From Paracoccaceae bacterium (GTDB lineage Bacteria; Pseudomonadota; Alphaproteobacteria; Rhodobacterales; Rhodobacteraceae), in NCBI GenBank assembly GCA_003545125.1, contig DQCI01000003.1, forward strand, positions 1-8,067: 8,067 bases of DNA, given 5' to 3'. Each line of letters starts with the position of its first letter. Positions within the stretch are counted from its first letter, which is position 1. The notes below the pieces were generated by a model that was not told the origin of the DNA, ran no database searches, and saw nothing but the letters and a program-made list of their open reading frames with translations. A program made the translations under genes and the position numbers. Shown piece after piece: positions 1-6,624 of the stretch.

Positions 1-837
1 TCTACTCGATAAACAATCCGGGGGAATACTTCCGAATAACTGGCTTTTTCGAAAGCCCGGGGCTTTTCTCGTTGTCGCTCAGTGTGTCGGTCCTGTACCT
101 TTTCACCAAGGCCATGGGCACCGGGACGTCGCCAATGAGGTTCCTGGCCGTCCTGGCCTACGTAGGCGTCGCCCTGTTCTTGCTGGGGGGCATGTTCGCG
201 TCGGGAACGCGTGCAAGCCTTCTCGGTGTGTTCGGATCCATCGTTCTGACGATAGCGGCGCTGGTCGTGACCAAGCGCCGATCATACGTCTTCAACTCGG
301 CAAGGGTTCTGGCGATCCTGGTTTCCGTTGGCGTGATCGCGTCGTTCTCCTTCGGGCAACTGCGGTTCAGTGACCGGTTGCTCGCGGTACGATGTTGCGG
401 GGGTGGTCGAGAGCGAGGAACGGGTTGACCTGTGGAGAGCGGCGATCGAGCTTGGGCTGGATACCGGGTTCATGGGGGTCGGGGCCGGACGATATATCGA
501 TTATCACGCGGAATACGTCCGCAAAGTCGGCGCCACGCGGCGTGTCTTGTTGGAGACGAACCTTGGGGTTCACTCGGACTACTTGTCGGGACTGGTCGAG
601 TATGGATGGTATGGTCTGTTGTTCTACCTCTATTTCATAGCGACCTTCCTTCGTCTTCTCTGGCGCAACCTGGTGTCTTCCGTGCATCCGGATTTTTTCG
701 TCGTCGTGTTCCCGCTGATGGGATTCCTCAATCTGCTGATCCAGGGCATGTTCAAGTTGACCTTTATCTTCCCGGTGTATTGGTTGGCGCTTTCGCTGTT
801 CATGGTGCTCGCGCGGTGGGCAAGCAAGGACAGGTAG
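1..837 (+). pseudogene. O-antigen ligase/polymerase-like (Wzy/WaaL) membrane protein, 5'-partial and frameshifted
   Basis: Seen: an open frame enters from the window edge (codons from base 3, reading YSINNPGEYFRITGFFESPG) and stops at TGA 426-428. The natural continuation lies one base over and runs to TAG 835-837. Joined near 381-391 it reads ...RFSDRLLA / RYDVAGVVESEERVDLWRAA. The first part has about four hydrophobic helices and an SGTRASLLG motif. The second has GFMGVGAGRYIDYH, then HSDYLSGLVEYGWYG and three more hydrophobic segments. Family knowledge: R-[FI]-x-G-[FL]-F-x-x-P, S-x-[ST]-R-[AG], G-x-G-x-G-x-[FY] and H-[NS]-x-Y-L-x-x-L-x-E-x-G-x-x-G are hallmarks of inner-membrane proteins that polymerise O-antigen or ligate it to lipid A core. 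Inference: one extra base breaks the gene, by real mutation or sequence error. A GTG at 370 could wrongly be taken as the start of a separate 155-residue gene. Codon use is less GC-biased than downstream, fitting a variable polysaccharide locus. Which polymer it handles cannot be told. Confidence 0.75.
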
Positions 838-1055
838 GCAGGCGGCAGGGGCCCTGCGCGCGGTCTGTGCGGTGACTGGAACACGGGGCAAGCCGACCGC
901 AGACGGGCCGCGCGGAGCGAGGTCACGCCCAAGCCCGCGCGATCGCGTGGTGGCGGCAAGGCGGCGGGATACGGCGGGGAGCCCCGGTCGAAAATGGTCG
1001 GCGGGTACCGGCGGTAGCTGATGGCGCCGGAGTGGTTTTCTGCTAAGCCGAGGCC
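838..1055. other. GC-rich intergenic gap, no gene seen
   Basis: This 218-bp stretch separates the polysaccharide gene from the methyltransferase gene. A small hairpin (GCAGG 845-849, CCTGC 853-857) sits just after the TAG at 837 but has no T-run, so it is at best a weak terminator. Open frames crossing the region on either strand show no recognisable family. No TTAA-N7-TTAA or GAAC-N7-GAAC motif was found here. Confidence 0.5.
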
Positions 1056-2222
1056 ATGACGCCCGCTGCCCGCATCGCCGCCGCCATCGAGGTCTTGGAC
1101 GCCTGGCTCGCCGGAGCACCGGCCGAAAGAACCTTGACGACATGGGGGCGGACCCACCGGTTCGCCGGCTCAAAGGACCGTGCCGCGATCCGCGATCACG
1201 TCTGGGAGGCGATCCGCTGCCGCCGCAGTTTTGCGGCGCTGGGCGGGGCCGAGACCGGGCGCGGGCTGATGATCGGGGCGCTTCGGGCTGCGCGGCAGGA
1301 CCCGTCGGACGTGTTTTCTGGCGCGGGCCATGCGCCGCCACCGCTCGCCGAAGGAGAAGGCGACACTCCCACCCGCGGCGTTCTGCCCGAAAACGTGCGC
1401 CTTGATATCCCGGACTGGCTGGCGGCTGACCTGCGGGCCAGTCTCGGCGCGGATTTTGCCCCTGTCATGGCCGCGCTGCGCCACCGTGCGCCGGTGTTCC
1501 TGCGGGTCAACACCGTGCGGACGTCCTTGAAAGCGGCGCAGGCGGCCCTTGTCGCCGAGGGCATCGAGACCCGACCGCACGCGCTGGCGCCGGCCGCATT
1601 GGAGGTTATCGTCGGGGCGCGGCGGATCCGGGGGGCGGCGGCCTACCGCGACGGTCTCGTCGAATTGCAGGATGCCGCCAGCCAGGCCGTTGTCGCGGCG
1701 CTCGGGGTGCGGCCCGGCATGCGGGTTCTCGATTATTGCGCCGGCGGTGGCGGCAAGACGTTGGCGCTGGCCGCGGACGGTGCGGAGGTCGCGGCGCATG
1801 ACGTCGATCCCGGGCGAATGCGCGACCTGCCGGAGCGGGCGAAACGGGCCGGGGTGCGGCCGCGGATCCTGTCCGGAGAGGTCGTCGCCGGCGCCGGACC
1901 GTTCGACTTGGTCTTTGCCGACGCGCCCTGTTCCGGCTCCGGCGCATGGCGACGGGCGCCGGAGGGAAAATGGCGGCTGACCCGGGCCCGGCTGGATGAC
2001 CTCGTGGCGCTACAGGCCGGGATTCTCGACGATACCGCAGGCCTGGTCGCGCCGGACGGGCGGCTGGCCTATGCCACCTGTTCGCTTCTGGAGGTTGAGA
2101 ACGGCGCCCAGGTCCGCGGCTTTCTCGACCGCACTGCGGGCTGGCGGCTCGACACCGAACGCCGTTTCACGCCGCTGGATGGCGGCGATGGCTTCTACGT
2201 CGCTGTATTGTCGCAGTCTTGA
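1056..2222 (+). CDS. RsmB/NOP (NOL1/NOP2/Sun) family RNA cytosine-C5 methyltransferase
   Basis: Likely transfers a methyl group from S-adenosylmethionine to C5 of a cytosine in RNA, probably 16S rRNA, in the cytoplasm. Seen in the 388-residue product: an N-terminal helical region (about 1-130) of the NusB-like/RNA-binding kind; then LRVNTVRTS (149-157), typical of the family; SAM motif I, DYCAGGGGKT (226-235); the acidic motif II, HDVDP (248-252); motif IV, DAPCSGSG (289-296), with Cys292; and motif VI, ATCS (340-343), with Cys342. In this family the motif VI cysteine is the nucleophile and the motif IV cysteine helps release the product. Both are present, so it should be active. The ATG at 1056 is preferred because the conserved N-terminus starts there. 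A GAGG lies only 2 bases upstream (1050-1053), an unusually tight ribosome site. The alphaproteobacterial branch differs from E. coli RsmB at the N-terminus, so the exact target (C967 or another) is uncertain and no symbol is given. Confidence 0.9.
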   Translation: MTPAARIAAAIEVLDAWLAGAPAERTLTTWGRTHRFAGSKDRAAIRDHVWEAIRCRRSFAALGGAETGRGLMIGALRAARQDPSDVFSGAGHAPPPLAEGEGDTPTRGVLPENVRLDIPDWLAADLRASLGADFAPVMAALRHRAPVFLRVNTVRTSLKAAQAALVAEGIETRPHALAPAALEVIVGARRIRGAAAYRDGLVELQDAASQAVVAALGVRPGMRVLDYCAGGGGKTLALAADGAEVAAHDVDPGRMRDLPERAKRAGVRPRILSGEVVAGAGPFDLVFADAPCSGSGAWRRAPEGKWRLTRARLDDLVALQAGILDDTAGLVAPDGRLAYATCSLLEVENGAQVRGFLDRTAGWRLDTERRFTPLDGGDGFYVAVLSQS

Positions 2223-2223
2223 C

Positions 2224-2233
2224 GCGTTAACGC
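2224..2233. promoter_or_regulatory. GCGTTAACGC palindrome with CtrA half-site
   Basis: A perfect 10-bp palindrome directly after the methyltransferase stop codon, centred on TTAA, with TTAAC on each strand. Single TTAAC half-sites can assist CtrA binding. As a lone short motif it is only suggestive. Confidence 0.3.
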
Positions 2234-2246
2234 CCGACTGGTCGGA

Positions 2247-2282
2247 CAACTTCACGTTGAGGAAAGCAACCTCACGTTGAGG
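2247..2282. repeat. Two 16-bp direct repeats, 20-bp period
   Basis: CAAC-T-TCACGTTGAGG (2247-2262) and CAAC-C-TCACGTTGAGG (2267-2282) differ at one base. Each contains the dyad TCA-CGT-TGA, and in the second copy it extends to CCTCA-CGT-TGAGG. The 20-bp spacing is close to two helical turns, so both copies would face the same side of the DNA. This looks like tandem operators for an unidentified regulator of cckA. I do not recognise the factor. Confidence 0.6.
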
Positions 2283-2306
2283 CAACACGGGACCGGCCGA
2301 GCAGGC

Positions 2307-2321
2307 TTAAGAGGGCGTTAA
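2307..2321. promoter_or_regulatory. Candidate CtrA binding site upstream of cckA
   Basis: TTAA (2307-2310), seven bases, TTAA (2318-2321), followed by CCC. This matches all eight fixed positions of the established alphaproteobacterial CtrA box TTAA-N7-TTAA. It lies 48 bp upstream of the cckA start, a normal place for a promoter operator. Inference: phosphorylated CtrA controls cckA, giving feedback on its own kinase. The motif rests on eight bases, but TTAA is scarce in such GC-rich DNA, which strengthens the call. Confidence 0.6.
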
Positions 2322-2344
2322 CCCTTTCGAAGCCCTAATGCCGG

Positions 2345-2359
2345 GAACCGAATCAGGAC
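2345..2359. promoter_or_regulatory. LexA-like (SOS) box at the cckA leader
   Basis: GAAC (2345-2348), seven bases, GGAC (2356-2359). This is 7 of 8 matches to the alphaproteobacterial LexA operator GAAC-N7-GAAC (GTTC-N7-GTTC on the other strand). It sits immediately upstream of the Shine-Dalgarno stretch of cckA. LexA has been reported to repress cckA in Rhodobacter capsulatus, which raises the prior for this site. With one mismatch it remains a candidate. Confidence 0.45.
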
Positions 2360-2369
2360 AGGGGGTGCC

Positions 2370-4904
2370 GTGGCACATCTCGCCCTTTCTCCGCGACCGA
2401 TCACGCTGGCGGCGCTCGAGCTTGCGCCGCGCGCGATGTGGTTGATGCTGATCGGCGTCGTGCTCCTCGCTGGCGCCTGGGTCGCGCCCGCGCCCGGGCT
2501 CGCCATCGTTCTGATCGTGCCGGCGATGGTCTTCGTGATCCTCGCGGTGCTGGTAAAGGCGCTGTCGCTGCGCCACATCCGCGCCGAGGCCCAGCTTTAC
2601 CAAACCATCGCCGAATTCGTGGCCAACGATGCGGCGCCGAGCCTGACGGCGGACCGCGACGGGGTCATCGGCTATGTCAACGCCGCCGGCCGCGCCCGCT
2701 TTGGCGAGGCTGCAGGCGAGACGCTGCTCGGTGTGCTGGGCGAGATGTTCGCCTCGCCGGCCTCGGTGCTCTACCGGCTCCAGAACAAGGCGCTCGCGAT
2801 GGGCGCGGCGCGCGAGGATGTGGTGTTGAAACAGGGGCACATGCGGATCTCTGTTCACCGTGTCGGACAGGGCGGTTTCCTCTGGCGGCTTGAGGATATC
2901 GGCGCGACGGTTTCGGCGGGCCGGTCGGGCGAACACATCTCGCTGCCGATGATGAGCGTGTCGAAATCCGGCACCATCCTGTTCATGAACGAGACGCTCC
3001 GGCGGCTGCTCGGCGGGCGAGAAACCACACTCGACCGGGTGTTCACGGACCTGCCTTTGCGGCCGGGCGAGGTGCATCATGTCTCGGGGTGCGACGGCGC
3101 CGAGCCTGTGCAGGTGATTGAGGTCGCGCTCTCGGCGGGGCGGCGCGAGCTCTACCTTGCGCCGGCGTCCGGGCAGCACCGGGTCGCGCCCGGCGAATGG
3201 GGCGTGGTCGACAGCTTGCCGGTCCCGCTCCTGAGGCTCGACCGCGCCGGCCGGGTGACCATGGCCAACCAGCGAGCCCTCGGCCTGCTCAAGGCCGAGG
3301 CGGTCGTCGGCCAGCACCTGTCCGACCTTGTCGAGGATCTCGGACGCCCGGTCTCCGACTGGCTGCGCGAGGCCTGGGCCGGGCGCAATCTCGGGCGCAT
3401 CGAAACCGTCCGCGCCTCGGGCGGAGAGGAACGCTTCGTCCAGATCACGCTCGAACAATTCGAAGACGAGGACGGGCGCGCCCTTGTCGCGGTCCTCAAC
3501 GACGCGACCGAGCTCAAGACGATCGAACGCCAGTTCGCCCAAAGCCAGAAGATGCAGCTCATCGGCCAGCTCGCGGGCGGGGTCGCGCATGATTTCAACA
3601 ACCTGCTCACCGCCATTTCCGGCCATTGCGACCTACTGCTCTTGAGCCGCGACGCCGAGGATCCCGACTTCGCGGATCTCAGCCAGATCGCCCAGAACGC
3701 GAACCGCGCGGCGGCGGTCGTCAACCAGCTCCTCGGGTTCTCCCGCAAACAGCGGCTGCGCCCCGAAACGCTCGATCTGCCTGATACGATCAGCGATCTG
3801 ACCCACCTTCTGGGTCGGTTGGTCGGCGAACGGGTTCACCTCGATCAGGATGTGGATCCGAAAACCCAGAAGATCCGCGCCGACAAGTTCCAACTCGAAC
3901 AGGTGCTGACCAACCTGGTGGTCAATGCGCGCGACGCGATGATGCCGGACGGCGGGCGGATCCGGCTCAAACTCGGCAACCTCTATCTCGACCGGCCGCT
4001 TGAACGCGACCGGGCGGTGGTGCCGGCGGGCGACTACGTCTCGATCCAGGTGATCGACGAGGGCGCCGGCATCCCGGCCGACAAAGTGGAAAAGATCTTC
4101 GAACCGTTTTTTTCAACTAAAGGCGCCAAGGGGACCGGCCTCGGGCTGTCGATGGCCTACGGCATCGTCAAACAATCCGGCGGGTTCATTTTCGTCGACA
4201 CGGTCGAGGGGTCGGGCACCACCTTTTCGCTCTATTTCCCGGTCTTGCGCGAGGATAGCCATGCCAGGTCCGCGCAAGCGGACGCGGCGGCCGCAGAGCC
4301 GCGGATGGGCGAGGGCGCGACGCATGCGGACCCACAGCAGGCCGCGCTGCTGCGCATTGAAGACATAGCGCCGCGTGGACTCCGGGAGACGACGGGCGCG
4401 CCGTCCGCCGGTGCGGACCCAGAGGATGGCGACACGGCACGCACCCCCGGTGCGGCGCGCATCGACAAGTCCAGGGCCAAGTCGAGGGCCAAGTCCGGGG
4501 CCAAGTCCGGGGCGGCGCGAAGCGCAGCGCAGGATCATGACGGCGGGCTCGTCCTGCTGGTCGAGGACGAGGCGCCGGTGCGCGCCTTTGCGTCCCGCGC
4601 GCTGCGGCTCAAAGGCTTCACGGTTCTCGAGGCGGAAAATGCGGAAGAAGCGCTGGCCACGCTCGAAGACGAGAGCCTCGAGGTCGACATCTTCGTCACC
4701 GACGTGATCATGCCGGGCATGGATGGGCCGACCTGGGTGGCCGAAGCGCTGAAATCACGCCCCGGCGTGAAGGTCTTGTTCGTATCGGGTTATGCCGAAG
4801 ACAGCATTTCGGAGCACCAGGCCCGGATTCCGAACTCCATTTTCCTGCCGAAACCGTTTTCGCTCACGGAATTGACGACCGCCGTCGCCGATCAAATCCG
4901 GTGA
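2370..4904 (+). CDS. cckA: CckA, hybrid sensor histidine kinase of the CckA-ChpT-CtrA relay
   Basis: Inner-membrane kinase that autophosphorylates, passes phosphate to its own receiver and then via ChpT to CtrA; CckA enzymes can also run as phosphatases. Seen in 844 residues: membrane helices at about 23-39 and 44-62; PAS-like folds at about 80-180, 185-265 (degenerate) and 277-385; HisKA with GGVAHDFNN, phosphoacceptor His407; ATPase with N-box Asn515/Asn519, G1 box DEGAGIP (563-569) and GTGLGLS (588-594); receiver at 727-842 with Asp733, phosphoacceptor Asp778, Ser806 and Lys828. The [19 protein letters not shown] stretch and the VSGYAEDS...FLPKPFSL receiver end are distinctive of CckA. All catalytic residues are present. 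Oddity: the ATPase-receiver linker (about 627-724) is far longer than usual for the family, rich in Ala, Gly, Arg and Asp, uses rarer codons (AGG, ATA, GGA) and carries KS[RG]A repeats. The GTG start is chosen because an AGGACAGGGGG stretch precedes it and the first helix follows. The promoter region holds CtrA-like and LexA-like boxes. Confidence 0.93.
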   Translation: MAHLALSPRPITLAALELAPRAMWLMLIGVVLLAGAWVAPAPGLAIVLIVPAMVFVILAVLVKALSLRHIRAEAQLYQTIAEFVANDAAPSLTADRDGVIGYVNAAGRARFGEAAGETLLGVLGEMFASPASVLYRLQNKALAMGAAREDVVLKQGHMRISVHRVGQGGFLWRLEDIGATVSAGRSGEHISLPMMSVSKSGTILFMNETLRRLLGGRETTLDRVFTDLPLRPGEVHHVSGCDGAEPVQVIEVALSAGRRELYLAPASGQHRVAPGEWGVVDSLPVPLLRLDRAGRVTMANQRALGLLKAEAVVGQHLSDLVEDLGRPVSDWLREAWAGRNLGRIETVRASGGEERFVQITLEQFEDEDGRALVAVLNDATELKTIERQFAQSQKMQLIGQLAGGVAHDFNNLLTAISGHCDLLLLSRDAEDPDFADLSQIAQNANRAAAVVNQLLGFSRKQRLRPETLDLPDTISDLTHLLGRLVGERVHLDQDVDPKTQKIRADKFQLEQVLTNLVVNARDAMMPDGGRIRLKLGNLYLDRPLERDRAVVPAGDYVSIQVIDEGAGIPADKVEKIFEPFFSTKGAKGTGLGLSMAYGIVKQSGGFIFVDTVEGSGTTFSLYFPVLREDSHARSAQADAAAAEPRMGEGATHADPQQAALLRIEDIAPRGLRETTGAPSAGADPEDGDTARTPGAARIDKSRAKSRAKSGAKSGAARSAAQDHDGGLVLLVEDEAPVRAFASRALRLKGFTVLEAENAEEALATLEDESLEVDIFVTDVIMPGMDGPTWVAEALKSRPGVKVLFVSGYAEDSISEHQARIPNSIFLPKPFSLTELTTAVADQIR
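4467..4514 (+). repeat. Four 12-bp tandem repeats inside the cckA linker
   Basis: Four in-frame copies of AAG-TC(C/G)-(A/G)GG-GC(C/G) encode [16 protein letters not shown] (residues 700-715), just before the receiver domain. The unit is a multiple of three, so copy-number change by slippage would keep the frame and only lengthen or shorten a basic, flexible tether. Low-complexity linker is the simplest reading. A CRISPR is excluded because there are no spacers. Confidence 0.85.
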
Positions 4905-4945
4905 GACCGGTCGTGCGAGGGCGCCGAACCTGTTGAATTCCCGTA

Positions 4946-4967
4946 TTTCTTGCCCTGCATCAAGAAA
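4946..4967. promoter_or_regulatory. Inverted repeat TTTCTTG-N8-CAAGAAA after cckA
   Basis: Perfect 7-bp arms (4946-4952 and 4961-4967) around an 8-base loop, 41 bp after the cckA stop. No T-run follows, and the stem is AT-rich, so it is a poor intrinsic terminator. It could be a regulator binding site in the recA upstream region or a weak RNA hairpin at the end of the cckA message. Confidence 0.4.
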
Positions 4968-4979
4968 ATGCCACCGGCG

Positions 4980-4994
4980 CTAACGTCCTGTTAA
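4980..4994. promoter_or_regulatory. CtrA-like site upstream of recA
   Basis: CTAA (4980-4983), seven bases, TTAA (4991-4994) followed by CC. This is 7 of 8 matches to TTAA-N7-TTAA, about 150 bp upstream of the recA start. If functional it could link recA to CtrA control or serve a divergent or distant function. One mismatch makes it tentative. Confidence 0.35.
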
Positions 4995-5019
4995 CCAAGT
5001 CCGCGGAAGATGTAAGCGC

Positions 5020-5038
5020 ACAATTCGACTTGAATTGT
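5020..5038. promoter_or_regulatory. Inverted repeat ACAATTC-N5-GAATTGT in the recA promoter region
   Basis: Perfect 7-bp arms (5020-5026 and 5032-5038) with a 5-base spacer, the geometry of a dimeric repressor or activator site. It overlaps the 5' edge of the upstream LexA-like site (5037-5051). A TTGAAT at 5030-5035 inside the right half could be a -35 element, but no good -10 hexamer is visible at the right distance. Confidence 0.4.
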
Positions 5039-5051
5039 TCTCATTTTGTGC
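5037..5051. promoter_or_regulatory. Second LexA-like site, GTTC-N7-GTGC
   Basis: Matches 7 of 8 fixed positions of GTTC-N7-GTTC and lies 16 bp upstream of the perfect box at 5068-5082. It may be an auxiliary LexA operator or a chance degenerate match. Confidence 0.35.
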
Positions 5052-5067
5052 GAGAAAAGGCGCAAGC

Positions 5068-5082
5068 GAACAAGAGGCGAAC
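5068..5082. promoter_or_regulatory. LexA (SOS) box of recA
   Basis: GAAC (5068-5071), AAGAGGC, GAAC (5079-5082). This is an exact match to the alphaproteobacterial LexA operator, 61 bp upstream of the recA start. LexA bound here should repress recA until RecA filaments on single-stranded DNA cause LexA self-cleavage. Its place in front of recA makes a chance match unlikely. Confidence 0.8.
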
Positions 5083-5143
5083 ATCTCCGGTCCGGTCGGG
5101 GTGATGGACGACCGCCCGCGGGTGTGAAATAAGGAACAGAGCA

Positions 5144-6229
5144 ATGGCAACGGCAGAACTTTTCGACATGGACAAGAAGCGCGACGGTGACAAGCAGAAG
5201 GCCCTGGATTCGGCCCTCGCCCAGATCGAACGGCAATTCGGCAAGGGGTCGATCATGCGCCTCGGCGTCGACAACCCGGTGGCCGAGATCGAAGCGACCT
5301 CGACCGGCTCGCTCGGCCTCGACATCGCGCTCGGCATTGGCGGCCTGCCGAAGGGACGGATCATCGAGATCTATGGCCCGGAAAGCTCGGGCAAGACGAC
5401 ACTCACGCTCCATTGCATCGCCGAGGAGCAGAAGAAGGGCGGGGTCTGCGCCTTCGTCGACGCCGAACACGCGCTCGACCCGCTGTATGCAAAAAAACTC
5501 GGGATCGACCTCGAAGAACTCTTGATCTCGCAGCCCGATACCGGCGAACAGGCGCTCGAGATCGTCGACACGCTGGTGCGCTCCGGCGCGGTCAGCATGG
5601 TGGTGATCGACTCGGTCGCCGCCTTGACGCCGAAATCCGAGCTCGAAGGCGACATGGGCGACAGTTCGGTCGGCGTTCAGGCGCGGTTGATGAGCCAGGC
5701 GATGCGCAAGCTCACCGGGTCGATTTCGCGCTCGAAATGCATGGTGGTCTTCATCAACCAGATCCGGATGAAGATCGGCGTGATGTTCGGCAGCCCGGAA
5801 ACCACTTCCGGTGGCAACGCGTTGAAGTTCTACTCGAGCGTGCGGCTCGACATCCGCCGGATCGGCGCGATCAAGGACCGCGACGAGGTGGTCGGCAACG
5901 CGACCCGGGTGAAGGTGGTGAAGAACAAGGTGGCGCCGCCGTTCAAGCAGGTCGAGTTCGACATCATGTACGGCGAAGGCATCTCGAAGATGGGCGAACT
6001 GCTGGACCTCGGCGTTAAGGCCGGCGTGGTCGAGAAATCGGGCGCTTGGTTCTCGTATGGCGACGAACGCATCGGCCAGGGCCGGGAGAACGCCAAGACC
6101 TTCCTGCGCGAAAACACCCGGATGGCGCTCGAGATCGAAGACAAGATCCGCGCCGCCCACGGGCTCGAATTCGACATGTCGCACGACGATCCGGACAAGG
6201 ATGCCGGCGACGAAGTGCTCGAAGTCTGA
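5144..6229 (+). CDS. recA: RecA recombinase
   Basis: Cytoplasmic ATPase that forms filaments on single-stranded DNA, drives strand exchange in homologous recombination and acts as co-protease for LexA cleavage. Seen in 361 residues, the usual length: an N-terminal polymerisation helix (about 15-40, [18 protein letters not shown]); Walker [10 protein letters not shown] (78-86, Lys84); catalytic Glu108 in DAEHALD; Walker [10 protein letters not shown] (153-161, Asp156); the L2 DNA-binding loop following [20 protein letters not shown] (205-224); and an acidic C-terminal tail ([14 protein letters not shown], 348-361). Nothing essential is missing. The ATG at 5144 is preferred because AAGGA (5131-5135) lies 8 bases upstream and the family N-terminus begins there. 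An SOS box precedes it and a strong terminator follows, so it is probably transcribed on its own. The recA-alaS order is common in alphaproteobacteria. Confidence 0.98.
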   Translation: MATAELFDMDKKRDGDKQKALDSALAQIERQFGKGSIMRLGVDNPVAEIEATSTGSLGLDIALGIGGLPKGRIIEIYGPESSGKTTLTLHCIAEEQKKGGVCAFVDAEHALDPLYAKKLGIDLEELLISQPDTGEQALEIVDTLVRSGAVSMVVIDSVAALTPKSELEGDMGDSSVGVQARLMSQAMRKLTGSISRSKCMVVFINQIRMKIGVMFGSPETTSGGNALKFYSSVRLDIRRIGAIKDRDEVVGNATRVKVVKNKVAPPFKQVEFDIMYGEGISKMGELLDLGVKAGVVEKSGAWFSYGDERIGQGRENAKTFLRENTRMALEIEDKIRAAHGLEFDMSHDDPDKDAGDEVLEV

Positions 6230-6250
6230 TTTCCCGCCCAAGCGGGACCG

Positions 6251-6286
6251 GCGGCCGGGGCGGCAATCGTCCCGGCCGTTTCTGTT
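6251..6286 (+). terminator. Rho-independent terminator of recA
   Basis: Perfect 8-bp stem CGGCCGGG (6252-6259) with CCCGGCCG (6271-6278), followed directly by TTTCTGTT. The 11-base loop can extend the stem further with C-G and G-U pairs. It lies 22 bp after the recA stop, so it should end the recA message and separate it from alaS. Confidence 0.8.
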
Positions 6287-6439
6287 CGACGGGGCCCTTT
6301 CGGGTGGGGTCGAACCACCGCCGCGCATGGTTTGAGAAGCGGCGCGGGCCTTTCCGCCCAGGCCGGACGCGCGGGGCGCCGCGCCTGTGTAACGACCTGG
6401 ACACCCTCTGGTCCCGGTGCGCGCCGGGGCGGCCGGAAT

Positions 6440-6507
6440 GATTTCCGTTCGGAAATCGACACGAAATCCGAAGCGGATTTCGACTTCGTTTTCCGCTACG
6501 GAAAACG
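6440..6507. repeat. Three tandem perfect hairpins with a shared TTTCCG/CGGAAA-type core
   Basis: Hairpin 1: GATTTCCG (6440-6447), TT, CGGAAATC (6450-6457). Hairpin 2: CGAAATCCG (6462-6470), AAG, CGGATTTCG (6474-6482). Hairpin 3: CGTTTTCCG (6487-6495), CTA, CGGAAAACG (6499-6507). All stems are perfect at 8, 9 and 9 bp, separated by only 4 bases each, giving a period near 25. Each has an A/T outer part and a CCG/CGG tip around a 2-3 base loop. The shared design suggests members of one short palindromic repeat family, or an RNA leader or stabiliser ahead of alaS. None is followed by a T-run. Confidence 0.85.
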
Positions 6508-6624
6508 CCCGCCTGCCGCAGTCGCCCCGATCCCCCATGGACACGCCCGGCCCCCGCATTTAAACCGGGGAGACGGCCCGCCCGGGCCACCGGACCTCCG
6601 CCCCTCCGCCCCGAAGAGACCCAC

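Larger units (their letters stand above)
6230..6624. other. recA-alaS intergenic region rich in hairpins, no gene seen
   Basis: This 395-bp gap contains, in order: a small hairpin right at the recA stop (TCCCGC 6232-6237, GCGGGA 6242-6247); the recA terminator (6251-6286); a GC hairpin (GCGCGG 6369-6374, CCGCGC 6379-6384); three consecutive hairpins (6440-6507); and two GC hairpins near alaS (CCCCG 6552-6556 with CGGGG 6566-6570; GGCCC 6575-6579 with GGGCC 6584-6588). Open frames crossing it have no recognisable family, and one runs over the alaS start. I see no convincing sigma-70 promoter for alaS, though one must lie in or before this gap if the terminator works. Confidence 0.6.

Noticed and set aside
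370..837. Separate 155-residue gene starting at GTG 370
   Set aside because: Its first residues do not match the family, while from about Arg385 on it continues the upstream frame of the same O-antigen ligase-like protein. It is better explained as the second half of a frameshifted gene.
367..1341. 324-residue minus-strand open frame
   Set aside because: It overlaps both the polysaccharide gene and the methyltransferase gene, is full of Arg and Pro in the way of a shadow frame in GC-rich DNA, and shows no family motif.
2307..3626. 439-residue minus-strand open frame opposite cckA
   Set aside because: Opposite strand of a clear CckA coding region; composition (Arg, His, Asp) is what complementary GC-rich codons give.
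4467..4514. CRISPR-like array
   Set aside because: The 12-bp units are contiguous, in frame and without spacers; they are a coding repeat.
5030..5058. Sigma-70 promoter for recA (TTGAAT, 17 bases, AGAAAA)
   Set aside because: The -35 is fair but the -10 matches poorly, so the start site cannot be called from sequence.
6299..6325. tRNA-like T-arm (GGTGG, GGTCGAA, CCACC)
   Set aside because: The loop lacks the proper TTCGA pattern and no acceptor, D-arm or anticodon arm can be built around it.
4991..6559. 522-residue minus-strand open frame opposite recA
   Set aside because: It covers all of recA and its control region on the wrong strand, with no domain recognised. It is a shadow of RecA codon usage.
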